Part shown: one piece after another, positions 16,014 to 24,861 of the stretch
Position numbering within the stretch: the first letter of the stretch is position 1
How the letters are laid out: each line of letters starts with the position of its first letter
Assembly: GCF_019880305.1 (NCBI RefSeq)
Contig: NZ_CP082301.1
Location: forward strand, 4,154,001 to 4,218,000
Source: Streptomyces decoyicus
GTDB lineage: Bacteria > Actinomycetota > Actinomycetes > Streptomycetales > Streptomycetaceae
Direction: 5' to 3'
Length of the DNA: 64,000 nucleotides
Position numbers and translations under genes: made by a program
Notes under the pieces: model-generated
Databases searched by the model: none
What the model saw: only the letters and a program-made list of their open reading frames with translations
Told to the model about the DNA's origin: nothing

Positions 16014-17261
16014 TCAGTCCCGCTTTTCGAGGAGGTCCGCCAGCCGTTCCCGGGCCCGCTCGGCGTGCCGGTACGCCTGGGCCCGCCGGAACAGCTCAGC
16101 GGAATACCGGAAGTGCCCGGCCGCCCTTTCCCGGTCCCCCACCCGCTCGCATGCCGCCGCGATCTCCAGGAGCGCGGCGGCTTTCTCATGGCTGCGGCCC
16201 GTATCGGGCAGCGCGGCCAGCTGCTCGCCCAGCGCAAGGAGGCGGCCGGTGTCACCGGCCGCCTCCGCGAGGACCGCGTCCGCGGTCGTCAGCCAGAGCG
16301 GGAACTCCGGTTCCTGCGCCACCGAGGCCACGACCAGGCCGCGCTCGACGATACTGCGGGCCTCCGCCGTCTCCCCGCGGTGCAGCAACAGCAGGGCGTA
16401 ATGCCCGTTGACCTTCTCCCAGAGCGGGAAGCCGGCGCCCGGGGGCACCCGGCGCGCACACTCCCCCAGCAGGGCGGCGGCACGCTCCGCCTCGCCCCGG
16501 TCGCGCAGGTCGAGCGCCCGGTGCAGATCGATGGCGGCGCGCGGCCCGGGGAGCACACCGTCCGCCGAGGGCCGGCCGTGGTCGGTGTCGGGAGCCCAGT
16601 CCGGGCAGCCGCTCCAATACGCGCAGCGGGTGAGGACTTCCAGGACCAGCAGGGAGTGGAAGCCGGTGCCGGGGCGCTGACCGGCGCATTCGAGGAAGCC
16701 GGTGAGGGCGTAGCGCAGCCCGTCCTGGACCCGGCCGGCCGACTCCAGGAGGTCGGCCAGCGCGATCAGGGCGCGCAGCCGGGGCTCGGCGAACGGCGCG
16801 GGAGCCGGGGCGTCCAGCATCCGCAGCAGGACCTCGGCACCCTCGTCGGCGCGGCCCAGCGTGCCCAGTATTTCGGCAATGGCGAGCTGCGCCTCGGTGA
16901 ATACGTCGTCCTGCCGGCCGGCCGGCTCCATCTCGGCCAGTGCGCGGAATTCCGACAGCGCACCCACGGCGTCCCCGCCGTCCCATTGCCTGCGCGCCGC
17001 CACCAATCGCCCGACGAGGTCGAGCCTGCGGACCCGGCCGGTGGTTTCGGCCTGCTCTGCGGTGCCGGATATTTCGTCCACGCCGACCCCGAGGCGTTCC
17101 GCGAGGATCTTGAGTGCCCGGCCGCTGGGAATACGCTTCCCGCGTTCGACGAGCGAGATGTAGCTGGACGACATTTCAGACCCGGCAAGGTCGTGCTGGG
17201 TCATTCCAGCGCCGACCCGGAGCTCTTTGATTCTCCTCCCGGTGTCCGCCAGCTCAGGCAT
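16014..17261 (-). CDS. XRE-family regulator with TPR-like domain (regulator 1)
   Basis: DNA-binding regulator of 415 residues. The N-terminal helix-turn-helix reads RRIKELRVGAGMTQHDLAG, SSSYISLVERGKRIPS, ALKILAERLGV (residues about 8-60). The rest is a chain of Ala/Leu/Arg-rich helices typical of TPR repeats that sense peptides or small ligands. ATG 17261 has GGAGGG 8 bases upstream. It is homologous to the second XRE-TPR protein at 22770-24044. Upstream half-sites TGACT (17293-17297) and AGTCA (17322-17326) match the cluster operator, so both regulators are candidates to bind it and to autoregulate. Confidence 0.9.
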   Translation of the reverse strand: MPELADTGRRIKELRVGAGMTQHDLAGSEMSSSYISLVERGKRIPSGRALKILAERLGVGVDEISGTAEQAETTGRVRRLDLVGRLVAARRQWDGGDAVGALSEFRALAEMEPAGRQDDVFTEAQLAIAEILGTLGRADEGAEVLLRMLDAPAPAPFAEPRLRALIALADLLESAGRVQDGLRYALTGFLECAGQRPGTGFHSLLVLEVLTRCAYWSGCPDWAPDTDHGRPSADGVLPGPRAAIDLHRALDLRDRGEAERAAALLGECARRVPPGAGFPLWEKVNGHYALLLLHRGETAEARSIVERGLVVASVAQEPEFPLWLTTADAVLAEAAGDTGRLLALGEQLAALPDTGRSHEKAAALLEIAAACERVGDRERAAGHFRYSAELFRRAQAYRHAERARERLADLLEKRD

Positions 17262-17292
17262 TCGACAAGCCCTCCGGATTTCGAACAGTGGA

Positions 17293-17326
17293 TGACTCCG
17301 GCCGACTGCATCAAAACGGCGAGTCA
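17293..17326. promoter_or_regulatory. TGACT/AGTCA half-sites upstream of XRE regulator 1
   Basis: TGACT (17293-17297) and AGTCA (17322-17326) face each other with 24 bp between, 32-65 bp upstream of the regulator's start. They match halves of the two perfect cluster palindromes. Confidence 0.5.
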
Positions 17327-17632
17327 CAATGAGTGGTGGGCACTTTACCAAGCAGTCAAGAAGAAGTCGACCGCTATTCGGATTCCTTCACCGGTCTTCA
17401 CCGGGCCCGCCGAGATCATTTCGAGGGGGCTCGGCGCATTGTGCGGAGCCCCTCGCGAGAGGCCGGTGCGCACAACGGAAAACCGGCCGCCGGGTACACC
17501 GAACTGTGTGCGGCGGCGCCATGGGTCAACCTTTCGATGTACTACCGCACGGCGATGCACACCCCCGCGGCGGCGTGGTCGGATGGGGCCGCAAGCGCCC
17601 CACCACCGCCGGACTCCGCGGAGGCACCACAG

Positions 17633-18289
17633 ATGACGCAGCCCCAACGCCCCGATCTGCACAAGGATGTGGCGTCCCCGCACACCTCGTCGCCCTCGGT
17701 GCTGGCCTCGGACGCCGAGCGCGAGGCCATGGTCGAACGGCTCCGCGAGGCCACCGCGGAGGGCCGGTTAACCCTGGAGGAGCTGGCCGAGCGCTCCGAG
17801 GCCGCCTATCTGGCCCGTACCCACGCCGAGTTGATGTCCGTCGGCGAGGATCTGCCGCACGTGACACCCCCCGCCTCGGCAGGGACCGCCACCGGACAGC
17901 GCACCTTCCGCGCCACCTTCGGCGACCTCGTCCACCACAGTCCCGTGCTGGAGCACGGCATCGCGGCGACCGCGGTCTTCGGAGATCTGACCCTCGACCT
18001 GTGCGCCTCCCCGGCACCGTCCACCGGCGAGCTGACCATCGAGGCCCGCGCGCTCGTCGGCGATGTGCACCTGCTGCTGCCGGAAGGCGTCCGGGTCGAG
18101 ATGAACTGCTCCAAGGTCCTCGGTGATCTGCGCAATCTGACCCGGGAGCACGCCGGCCCGGCGGCCATCACCCCGCTCGTACGGATCAACGGCTCCGCCG
18201 TCCTCGGCGACATCATCGTCGCCCACCCCGACAGCGACCGCCGCACGTACTGGCAGAAGTGGCTCGACGAGCGCCGCAGCCGGGCCTGA
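17633..18289 (+). CDS. DUF1707 (SHOCT-like) protein
   Basis: 218 residues from ATG 17633 (GGAGG 9 bases before). The DUF1707 segment is plain: LASDAEREAMVERLREATAEGRLTLEELAERSEAAYLARTHAEL (about residues 25-68). Behind it lies a beta-rich domain (TAVFGDLTLDL, LVGDVHLLLPEGVRVEMNCSKVLGDL) resembling the cell-wall-active-antibiotic response/LiaF-like fold. No membrane helix is seen. Codon 46 is TTA (17768-17770), which hints at bldA-dependent translation. It lies 14 bp before the ABC-2 permease gene and forms an operon with it. Confidence 0.85.
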   Translation: MTQPQRPDLHKDVASPHTSSPSVLASDAEREAMVERLREATAEGRLTLEELAERSEAAYLARTHAELMSVGEDLPHVTPPASAGTATGQRTFRATFGDLVHHSPVLEHGIAATAVFGDLTLDLCASPAPSTGELTIEARALVGDVHLLLPEGVRVEMNCSKVLGDLRNLTREHAGPAAITPLVRINGSAVLGDIIVAHPDSDRRTYWQKWLDERRSRA

Positions 18290-18303
18290 GCCGAGGAGAA
18301 TCC

Positions 18304-19140
18304 GTGACGTCCCCTCAGGTCCTGCCCCCCTCCGCACCGTCCGCCCCGCTCCTCGACGAGCCGCGGATAGGCCTGCGGGCCACGGTGCGGCACACCGGCG
18401 CGCTGGCCCGCCGCAATCTCCTCCAGATCCGGCAGAACCCGACGTCGATGACCGACGCGCTGCTGATGCCGATCGTGCTGACCGGGCTGTTCGTCTTCGT
18501 CTTCGGCGGCGCGATCGGGGCCGGCGGCGACCGCGCGCAGTACACCACCTTCCTGATACCGGGGCTGATGGTGATCCTCGGGATGACCATCGCCATGGCC
18601 GTGGGCGTCGGCGTCAACGACGACTTCCGTACGGGCGTGATGGACCGCTTCCGCACGATGCCCATCGCCCGCTCCTCGGTGCTGCTGGCCAAGGTCGTGG
18701 TGGAGACCGGCCGGATGCTGGTCGCCATCACGGTGCTCCTCGTCTTCGGCGCGCTGCTCGGCTTCGACCTCACCGGACACTGGCCGGGCCTGCTGGCCGC
18801 GGTCGCCCTGACCGCCGTCTTCGGCACCTCACTGGTGTGGGGATTCATGCTGCTGGGCCTCACCATGCGCACCGCTCAGGCCATCCAGGGACTCTCGGTC
18901 GTGGTGCTGACCCCACTGCAATTCGCCTCCTCGATCTTCGTGCCGCCCGCGACCATGCCGGAGTGGCTCCAGACCTTCACCCGCTTCAACCCCCTGACCC
19001 ACATGGCCGACGCGGCCCGCGGACTCGCCCTGGGCGAGGGGCCGGTGGCGGGCCCGGTGTTCTGGACGCTGGTGTGGTCGGCGGCCCTCACCGCGCTCAC
19101 CGCCCCGCCGGCCATCGCCAAGTTCCGCACCAAGACCTGA
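18304..19140 (+). CDS. ABC-2 type transporter permease without adjacent ATPase
   Basis: Integral membrane protein of 278 residues starting at GTG 18304 after GAGGAG. A soluble N-terminal tail is followed by six hydrophobic helices (for example ALLMPIVLTGLFVFVFGGAI and TFLIPGLMVILGMTIAMAVG). It has the ABC-2 family pattern PLTHMADAARGLALGEG near the last helices, as in DrrB-like drug exporters. An ATP-binding partner is not encoded next to it. The nearest is at 29810-30748, which already has its own permease, so this subunit may share that ATPase or use a distant one. Likely product exporter or self-resistance. Confidence 0.9.
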   Translation: MTSPQVLPPSAPSAPLLDEPRIGLRATVRHTGALARRNLLQIRQNPTSMTDALLMPIVLTGLFVFVFGGAIGAGGDRAQYTTFLIPGLMVILGMTIAMAVGVGVNDDFRTGVMDRFRTMPIARSSVLLAKVVVETGRMLVAITVLLVFGALLGFDLTGHWPGLLAAVALTAVFGTSLVWGFMLLGLTMRTAQAIQGLSVVVLTPLQFASSIFVPPATMPEWLQTFTRFNPLTHMADAARGLALGEGPVAGPVFWTLVWSAALTALTAPPAIAKFRTKT

Positions 19141-19213
19141 CACCCGATCCCGTACGGAGCGGAGTACCTCCCCCGGCACGCCCTCGGCGTGGCTCCCTCC
19201 GCACGAAGAAGAC

Positions 19214-19260
19214 GTGCCCGGCCCCCTCCGGCCACCCCCGGGCCGAAGGAGGCCGGGCAC
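19214..19260. terminator. Terminator hairpin between convergent genes
   Basis: Arms GTGCCCGGCC (19214-19223) and GGCCGGGCAC (19251-19260) pair perfectly, with an inner, slightly mismatched stem. It separates the permease gene from the convergent TPP-enzyme operon. Confidence 0.65.
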
Positions 19261-19319
19261 GCACCCCTCTCCCCCCAAGTCCGGTCGTACGGGGCGTTGC
19301 CCGCGCTCTCGGCATACGG

Positions 19320-19400
19320 CCGGACCCTCACCGTCGTGGCGCCGCACCGCCGGGCGGGTTCCGCCTCGGCAAGCGACCGGCCACCGTGGTGAGGGTCCGG
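19320..19400. terminator. Second inverted repeat, probably the minus-strand terminator
   Basis: A perfect 13-bp inverted repeat, CCGGACCCTCACC (19320-19332) and GGTGAGGGTCCGG (19388-19400), ends 15 bp after the TPP enzyme's stop codon. The 55-nt spacer is long, so the hairpin may be branched. Confidence 0.5.
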
Positions 19401-19415
19401 CGACAGGGACGACCC

Positions 19416-21149
19416 CTAGGGCGCCCCGTCCGGCTGATGGCCCTCCCGCTCCGGGAAGTCCCCCGCGGAGGCGGTCATCCCCGGCGGGGTGTCGGCGAGC
19501 GCGGTCGCGACCTCCACCACGGTGGTAGTCCCGGCCGCGACCTGCCGCCAGCCGTCCGCCAGCGCCCCGGCCAGCTCGTCGGCGTCCGTCACCCGCCGGT
19601 ATCCCAGGCCATAGGCGCTGGTCAGGCCCTCGGTTCCGGTCGGGCGGGGGCGGGTGAAGGCGAAGCGCGAGTGAGTGCCGGAAACCCGGTCGAGGTTGGA
19701 CTGGAGCCAGCCGTAGCCGCCGTTGTCGAGGACGACATAGAGGACGGCGGCGCCCGCGTCGGCGACGGTGGGCAGCTCGCTGCGGAAGAGGTTGAAGGCT
19801 CCGTCGCCGACCACCGCGACCACCGGCCGCCCGGCCGGCTCGGCCAGCCGTACGCCCACCGCGGCGGCCGCGCCGAAGCCGAGCGGGGTCTGCTCGCTGG
19901 GCACCACGGAGCCGCCGCCGGACCCCAGCGACCAGTGCGGGAAGAAGTACGACCACATGTCCTGGAGGCCGTTCTCCTGGACGAGGACCCGGTCGGCGGG
20001 GACGGCGCGGTCGAGGGCGGCCAGCACCCGGGCGACCGGCACGGCCCCGTCGGCCACCGTCTTGGCGGCCTCCTCGGCGCGGTCCGCGGCGCGCTGCACC
20101 AGCGCGGCACGCGCCGCACGGACCCGCGCCGGCCAGGCCTCGGCGGGCCGGTGACCGGCCAGCAGCTCCGCCCAGCCGTCCACGATCCGTCCGGCGTCCC
20201 CCAGCACATGGGCGCCGGGCCGCTCCATGGTCAGGCTCTCCTCCCCCAACACGGCCTGAATCACCAGGAGTTGAGCGGCGTCCTCCGGCCAGCCGAAGGT
20301 GGCGGTCTCCTCCAGCCGGCTGCCCAGCGCGATGACGAGGTCCGCCTCGCGCCACAGCGCGTCCATCGGGGCGACCGTGTAGAGGCCGCTGACACCGCAG
20401 TGGAGCGGGTGGTCCTCGGCGACCGTGCCACGTCCTGAGGCGGTACTGAAGAGGCCGGCGCCGATCCGCTCGGCGAAGCGCTCGATGCGGCGGCCGGTGT
20501 TGCGGTGCCGGGCGCCGCCGCCGACCAGCAGTAACGGCCGCTCGGCGGCGGCGATCCGCGCCGCGGTCGCGGCCAGCGCGTCCGGGTCGGGGGCCGGCCG
20601 CTGGGGCGCGGCCGGGCGCCACGGTCCGCTGCGGGTGACCGGTTCGGCGGCGATCTGCTCGGCGAGCTCCAGGTAGATCGGCCCCGGAGCGCCGTTGACG
20701 GCGAGCGCGGCGGCCTTCTCCAGGGCGCCGGGCAGCCGCTCGGCGTGGTCGACGCGGGCCGCCCACTTCACGTACGGGCGGACCGCGGTCAGCTGGTCGA
20801 GCTCCTGGAAGGCGCCGGTGCCGAGCCGGTCGAGCCGGGTGCCGTCGGCGATGAGGATCAGCGGTGCGGCGGCGGAGCGCGCCTCCAGGACGCCGGTGAG
20901 CGCATTGGTCAGCGCCGGGCCCTTGCCGATCACGCAGACACCGGGACGGCCCGACGCGAGCGCGTAACCGGTCGCCATGAACAGGGCGTTGCGCTGGTCC
21001 CGGCAGAGCACCACGGTGGTGTCGGACCGCTCCAGCTCGCCGAGCAGCGCCATGTCGTCACCGGGCAGCCCGAACACGACCTCGGTGCCCAGGTGGTGGA
21101 GGTGGTCGGCGATCGCGGCCCAGGCGGTGGGGTGGGTGTACGAGGTCAT
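19416..21149 (-). CDS. Thiamine-pyrophosphate-dependent enzyme, acetolactate-synthase-like
   Basis: 577-residue TPP enzyme. The C-terminal cofactor motif is intact: VVGDGAFNLFRSELPTVADAGAAVLYVVLDNGGYG (GDG to N). The N-terminal Pyr domain carries FGLPGDD and CRDQRNALFMATGYA. In this family the second usually reads RHEQ, where the Glu activates the TPP aminopyrimidine; alignment by eye puts Gln there, as in a few unusual relatives. It probably decarboxylates a 2-oxo acid or forms a C-C bond. It overlaps the aldehyde dehydrogenase by 4 bp, so the two are a functional pair, plausibly making a starter unit. A TTA codon lies at 20532-20534. Confidence 0.85.
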   Translation of the reverse strand: MTSYTHPTAWAAIADHLHHLGTEVVFGLPGDDMALLGELERSDTTVVLCRDQRNALFMATGYALASGRPGVCVIGKGPALTNALTGVLEARSAAAPLILIADGTRLDRLGTGAFQELDQLTAVRPYVKWAARVDHAERLPGALEKAAALAVNGAPGPIYLELAEQIAAEPVTRSGPWRPAAPQRPAPDPDALAATAARIAAAERPLLLVGGGARHRNTGRRIERFAERIGAGLFSTASGRGTVAEDHPLHCGVSGLYTVAPMDALWREADLVIALGSRLEETATFGWPEDAAQLLVIQAVLGEESLTMERPGAHVLGDAGRIVDGWAELLAGHRPAEAWPARVRAARAALVQRAADRAEEAAKTVADGAVPVARVLAALDRAVPADRVLVQENGLQDMWSYFFPHWSLGSGGGSVVPSEQTPLGFGAAAAVGVRLAEPAGRPVVAVVGDGAFNLFRSELPTVADAGAAVLYVVLDNGGYGWLQSNLDRVSGTHSRFAFTRPRPTGTEGLTSAYGLGYRRVTDADELAGALADGWRQVAAGTTTVVEVATALADTPPGMTASAGDFPEREGHQPDGAP

Positions 21150-22387
21150 CGGCCGGCTCCCGGACCGTGGGCGGCGACGGCCTTGGAGATCAGCACGGGC
21201 TCGGCCCGCACTTCCTCGCCGTCGAAGATGTAGTTGGCCATCCGTCCGTAGCCGCCGAACGGGGCGTTGCCGTCGTCGATGGACAGCAAGGTGGTGTCGA
21301 GGGTGACGGTGGTGCGCCGGCGCAGTGCCTCGACGAGGCCGGGGGCGTGACCGTAGACGCTGGAGCCCAGGGCGCGTTCGGTGAACATGCCGGTGGTGAG
21401 GGTCGCGGCCAGGGCGTCCTGGTCGCGGTAGCCGGCGATGTTGAAGATCGGGGCGAAGAACTCCGGTACGTGGGTGCGCGGTGTGACCTCCTCGCCGACG
21501 ACGACGGTGGGGTCGAGCCGCCGGGCGCGGAAGTCGACATGCCCGCCGTGCACGATGCCGCCGCGGTTACGGGCCAGGAACTGCGCGCCGTCCTCCAGCG
21601 CGCTCTCGTAGAAGATCGGCCCGAAGTCGGCGTCCGGGTCGGAATACGGGCCGTAGCGCAGCCCCTTCAGCTCGCTGACCAGGGCGTCGACGAAGGGGTC
21701 GAGCAGCGACTCATGGACGGTGAACAGGTCGGGGCCCAGGCAGTCCTGGCCGGTGTTGAGGACCCGGATGGCGATGGCGTCGCGGGCCGCCTGCTCGACA
21801 TCGGCGCCGGGGGCGACGACGAACGGGTTGACGCCGGAGCCGAGGAAGAGGAAGAGCTGCCCGGGGGAGAGCTGGGCGCGGATCTGTTCGGCGTTGGCGT
21901 AGGCGCCGGTGAAGACGACGACATCGGCGGGGCGTACGTGATCCTGCAGGAATTCCCGCTGGCTGGCGCCGGAGAGGGTGATGGGCAGACCGTGCTGCTC
22001 GGCGAGCAGGGTGTGCAGCCGGTGCATCTGGTCCTTGACGCGGCTGGAGGGACGGAAGACCAGCCGGTCGGTGTAGAGCGCGGGGACCAGGAGGTAGAGG
22101 GCGTAGGAGTAGAGGATGACGTTCGACGGCATGAAGGCGGCCAGCCGGGGGACCCGGCCGGGCCGGTGGGCGGCCACCTCGTCCAGGGCCCCGTCGAGGG
22201 TGGCGACGGTCGACTCGATCTCGTAGCGCGCGGCGCGGTGGGTGGAGATCTCGCACAGCAGATCGTGCACGGTACCGGCGTCGTTCACCAGGAAGTCCCG
22301 GACCCGGTGCACGGCTGCCGCGCGTCGGCTGTCAGTGCTGTCCTCCGGCTCGGCGGCCACGGTCGGCCATGCGGGAGCGGAGCTCAT
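21146..22387 (-). CDS. Aldehyde-dehydrogenase-family enzyme, probably acylating
   Basis: 413-residue ALDH-superfamily protein from ATG 22387 (GAGGAGGG upstream). The catalytic Cys is present in RVLNTGQDCLGPDLF. The segment that carries the general-base Glu in hydrolytic ALDHs (LELGG) reads LFLGSGVNPFVVAPGAD, so Glu is Phe. CoA- or ACP-dependent acylating ALDHs also lack this Glu, so a thioester product or substrate is likely. It is about 60-80 residues shorter than typical ALDHs. Encoded with the TPP enzyme under a promoter with TGAC/AGTCA elements; it may convert the aldehyde from that enzyme to an activated acid. Confidence 0.8.
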   Translation of the reverse strand: MSSAPAWPTVAAEPEDSTDSRRAAAVHRVRDFLVNDAGTVHDLLCEISTHRAARYEIESTVATLDGALDEVAAHRPGRVPRLAAFMPSNVILYSYALYLLVPALYTDRLVFRPSSRVKDQMHRLHTLLAEQHGLPITLSGASQREFLQDHVRPADVVVFTGAYANAEQIRAQLSPGQLFLFLGSGVNPFVVAPGADVEQAARDAIAIRVLNTGQDCLGPDLFTVHESLLDPFVDALVSELKGLRYGPYSDPDADFGPIFYESALEDGAQFLARNRGGIVHGGHVDFRARRLDPTVVVGEEVTPRTHVPEFFAPIFNIAGYRDQDALAATLTTGMFTERALGSSVYGHAPGLVEALRRRTTVTLDTTLLSIDDGNAPFGGYGRMANYIFDGEEVRAEPVLISKAVAAHGPGAGR

Positions 22388-22769
22388 ATGTCCCTCCTCG
22401 GGGCGTAGTCCATGGAGGGTCAGCGTCAGCCAATAGTCATTTATTGTCAAGCATAGTCATTGCGCTCGACTGTCCCATATGACAAGCGGCCCCGCTCCCG
22501 GCCGGCCCATGAGACCCCCCACCTCCCCGCTCTCCCCGGTACCGAGCGCCCGAGCTGGCCTCTCAGCTGTCGCGATGCCCGCACAGCGGAAACGGGAATG
22601 GCGTACTCCGAAAGTGACAAAAAATGACTCCTGTCGGGCGCCAGACCATCCACAGGCGCCCCTGAGCGGACCTCCGGTGAGTAGACTCGCGGTCATCACG
22701 TTCCCTCTGTCCGCAGCCGTCCGCGCCTTGCCACCGTCCGTCCGCCCCACTCAACTGCGAGCGATTTTC
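22388..22769. promoter_or_regulatory. Divergent promoter region with AGTCAT repeats
   Basis: A 382-bp region between the aldehyde dehydrogenase and XRE regulator 2. AGTCAT occurs at 22435-22440 and 22455-22460, exactly 20 bp apart (two helical turns). TGTC/GACA halves flank CCATAT at 22471-22484, and TGAC elements recur around 22615-22632. These resemble the palindromic operators at 15367 and 25645. I see no gene in it. Confidence 0.55.
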
Positions 22770-24044
22770 TTGACGATTGAGCAGCCTGCTTTCGGTAAGC
22801 GAGTGCGGGAGGTCCGGCGCGCTCAGGGTCTGTCCCAGGGGGACCTGGCCGGGGACGATCTCTCCCCCAGCTATGTCTCGCTGGTCGAGAACGGCCGCAG
22901 AATCCCCAGCGCCAAGATCGCCCGGTCCATCGCCGAACGCCTCGGCACGACGGTCGAGGCGCTGTGCGCCACCGACGAGCCGGGGGACCGGCTGACCCAG
23001 CGCCTCGGCCTGGTCGGCCAGTTGGTGGCCGCCCGCGCCGCCCAGCTGGCCGGCGACTGGGCCGCGGCCCGGCAGCAGCTGGAGTCCGTGGTGGAAGCGG
23101 CCGGCGCCGATCAGGACGAGGTGCGCTGGGAGGCGCGCTGGGAACTGGCCACCGTCCTCGGGCGGCTCGACGACCCGGCCCGCCATGAGGCGGCGCTGCG
23201 CCGGCTGCTCGACGACCCCCTCACCCGCTCCGCGCCCGTGCTGCACGCCCGCGTCGCCATCGAGCTCTCCCAGCTGCTGCGCGCCGCGGGCCGCCTCGCG
23301 GACGGTGTCCGCTTCGCCGAGGAAGCGGTCCGGGTCACCGGCGAGCTGGAGCCCGGCCGCCCGGAGCGGGCGCAGGCCCAGGTGGCGCTGCTGTCCGTGT
23401 CCGTCGACAGCGGGGAGTGGAGCCGCGCCGAGCAGCTCGGAGCGGAGCTGCACACCCAGGTCGCACCCTTGCCGGCCGGCGAACTGCGGGCGAGCGCGCT
23501 GTGGGCCGTGGCCGGTGCGCAGTATCTCGGCGGGCATCCGGACCGGGCGCTGGAGCTGCTGGCCGAGGCGGAGCAGCTGCTCGCCGCGACGGACGGGGTG
23601 CGGCTGCGGCTGCGGCTGGCCCGCGCGCGGACGCTGCTGGCGCTCGCGGCGGGCGGGCAGGACGAGGCCGGCGCCCTGCTGGAGCGGGCCCGGCAGGCCG
23701 CCGCGCTCATCGACACCCCGTCCGCCAGGACGTGGCTGGCCGTCCTGGAGACGGCCGCGGCACTGCGCCGCAACGAGCCGGTGAAGGCCGCCGGCCAGGC
23801 CGCCGCGATCGACCCCGACGCCGCCGGGCTGACGCCCCTCGACCGTGCCCGCTGTCTGCTCCATCTGGCCCGCGCCCATCGCGCGGAGGGTGGCGAGGAG
23901 GCCGCGGAGGCCGACTTCAAGGAGGCCGCCGAGGGCTACGAGAAGGCCGGGGCCTTCCGGCTGGCGCTGGAGAGCTGGCGCGAGCTGAGCGCCGGCGGCC
24001 GGGCGGGCGAGGGGCCGGATCCGCACGCGGTCCTCATGCCGTAG
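22770..24044 (+). CDS. XRE-family regulator with TPR-like domain (regulator 2)
   Basis: 424-residue protein like the regulator at 16014-17261. The helix-turn-helix is at the N-terminus (FGKRVREVRRAQGLSQGDLAGDDLSPSYVSLVENGRRIPSAKIARSIAERLG). It is followed by about 340 residues of Ala/Leu/Arg-rich helical repeats. The start TTG 22770 is inferred from the position of the domain; its ribosome site is weak and GTG 22803 is possible. Its 3' end overlaps the convergent PPTase 2 gene by 11 bp. Two related regulators in one cluster suggest layered control or heterodimers on the shared TGACT/AGTCA sites. Confidence 0.88.
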   Translation: MTIEQPAFGKRVREVRRAQGLSQGDLAGDDLSPSYVSLVENGRRIPSAKIARSIAERLGTTVEALCATDEPGDRLTQRLGLVGQLVAARAAQLAGDWAAARQQLESVVEAAGADQDEVRWEARWELATVLGRLDDPARHEAALRRLLDDPLTRSAPVLHARVAIELSQLLRAAGRLADGVRFAEEAVRVTGELEPGRPERAQAQVALLSVSVDSGEWSRAEQLGAELHTQVAPLPAGELRASALWAVAGAQYLGGHPDRALELLAEAEQLLAATDGVRLRLRLARARTLLALAAGGQDEAGALLERARQAAALIDTPSARTWLAVLETAAALRRNEPVKAAGQAAAIDPDAAGLTPLDRARCLLHLARAHRAEGGEEAAEADFKEAAEGYEKAGAFRLALESWRELSAGGRAGEGPDPHAVLMP

Positions 24045-24861
24045 CGGTGTCCGTGGCCTCGGCGCTGTCCGCCTCGACCGCCGGGCCGCCGTACGCACCG
24101 GCCTCCGGCGCCCGCCAGAATCTGGCGCCGGGTGCCGGGTCGGAGGTGGCCGCACAGGCCACGCTCTGCGGGCCGGCGGGCAGATCCCGGACGTAGGCGG
24201 TGCGGCCGGGATGGGCCGCGGAGCCGGGAATCACGATCTTGCCCTCCCGCGCGCCGCTCAGCGCATCGATCGCGTCGGCGGCGGCCAGCTCGCCCCGTCC
24301 GGTCAGCCGCAGGGCCGCTTCCTTACGGGTCCACAGCTGGGCCAGCCGCTGCGCCCGCCGGCCCAGGGGGGCCTCCTGGACGTAGCCGCGCTCCAACGGC
24401 GTGAAGGGAAGCAGCAGTTCGCCGACCGGTCCGCGCGGAACGGTGTGCACGGACAGGGCCACGGGGAGGTCCCGGGCCAGGGCCAGGAACTGCCGGCCCG
24501 CGTCGGCGGCGGCGTCCAGGCAAAGGCGGGCGCCGGGAGGCCAGCCGGTGGCGGCGGGCGGTTCGGCGAACACCGGTCGTCCGAAGCCGTCCCGGGTCAC
24601 CGGAATATCGCCCGGTGAACAATGCAGTAACCGGCCCAGAAATGCCGTTAAGCAGTCGGGCTGTCGAATGTCACCGGGGACGTTCGAGAATATATGCAAA
24701 CAACCGTCGGCTAATTCGGATGAGCGGGACGGGCCCCAACTGACGCCCCCTGAGGGCGAGTTGGCCGGGCCACCGTCATGGTTGAGCGAATGTGCGCCAC
24801 AGGAACGCCGGTCCCCCCGCATAGATCCCCTCGCACCATGTCTCCTTTCCGGACCGGTCAC
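24034..24861 (-). CDS. Divergent Sfp-type 4'-phosphopantetheinyl transferase (PPTase 2)
   Basis: The C-terminal signature LWTRKEAALRLTGRGELAAAD is a good WxxKExxxK match, and FGRPVF fits the GxP substrate motif. The first metal motif, normally GxDxE, reads ALSVHTV, so both acidic residues are lost. GTG 24861 lacks a clear ribosome site and the first 45 residues are not family-like, so the start may be further in. TTA occurs at 24712-24714. It presumably loads the cluster ACP, but the altered metal site leaves open whether it or PPTase 1 is the active one. Confidence 0.75.
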   Translation of the reverse strand: MTGPERRHGARGSMRGDRRSCGAHSLNHDGGPANSPSGGVSWGPSRSSELADGCLHIFSNVPGDIRQPDCLTAFLGRLLHCSPGDIPVTRDGFGRPVFAEPPAATGWPPGARLCLDAAADAGRQFLALARDLPVALSVHTVPRGPVGELLLPFTPLERGYVQEAPLGRRAQRLAQLWTRKEAALRLTGRGELAAADAIDALSGAREGKIVIPGSAAHPGRTAYVRDLPAGPQSVACAATSDPAPGARFWRAPEAGAYGGPAVEADSAEATDTATA

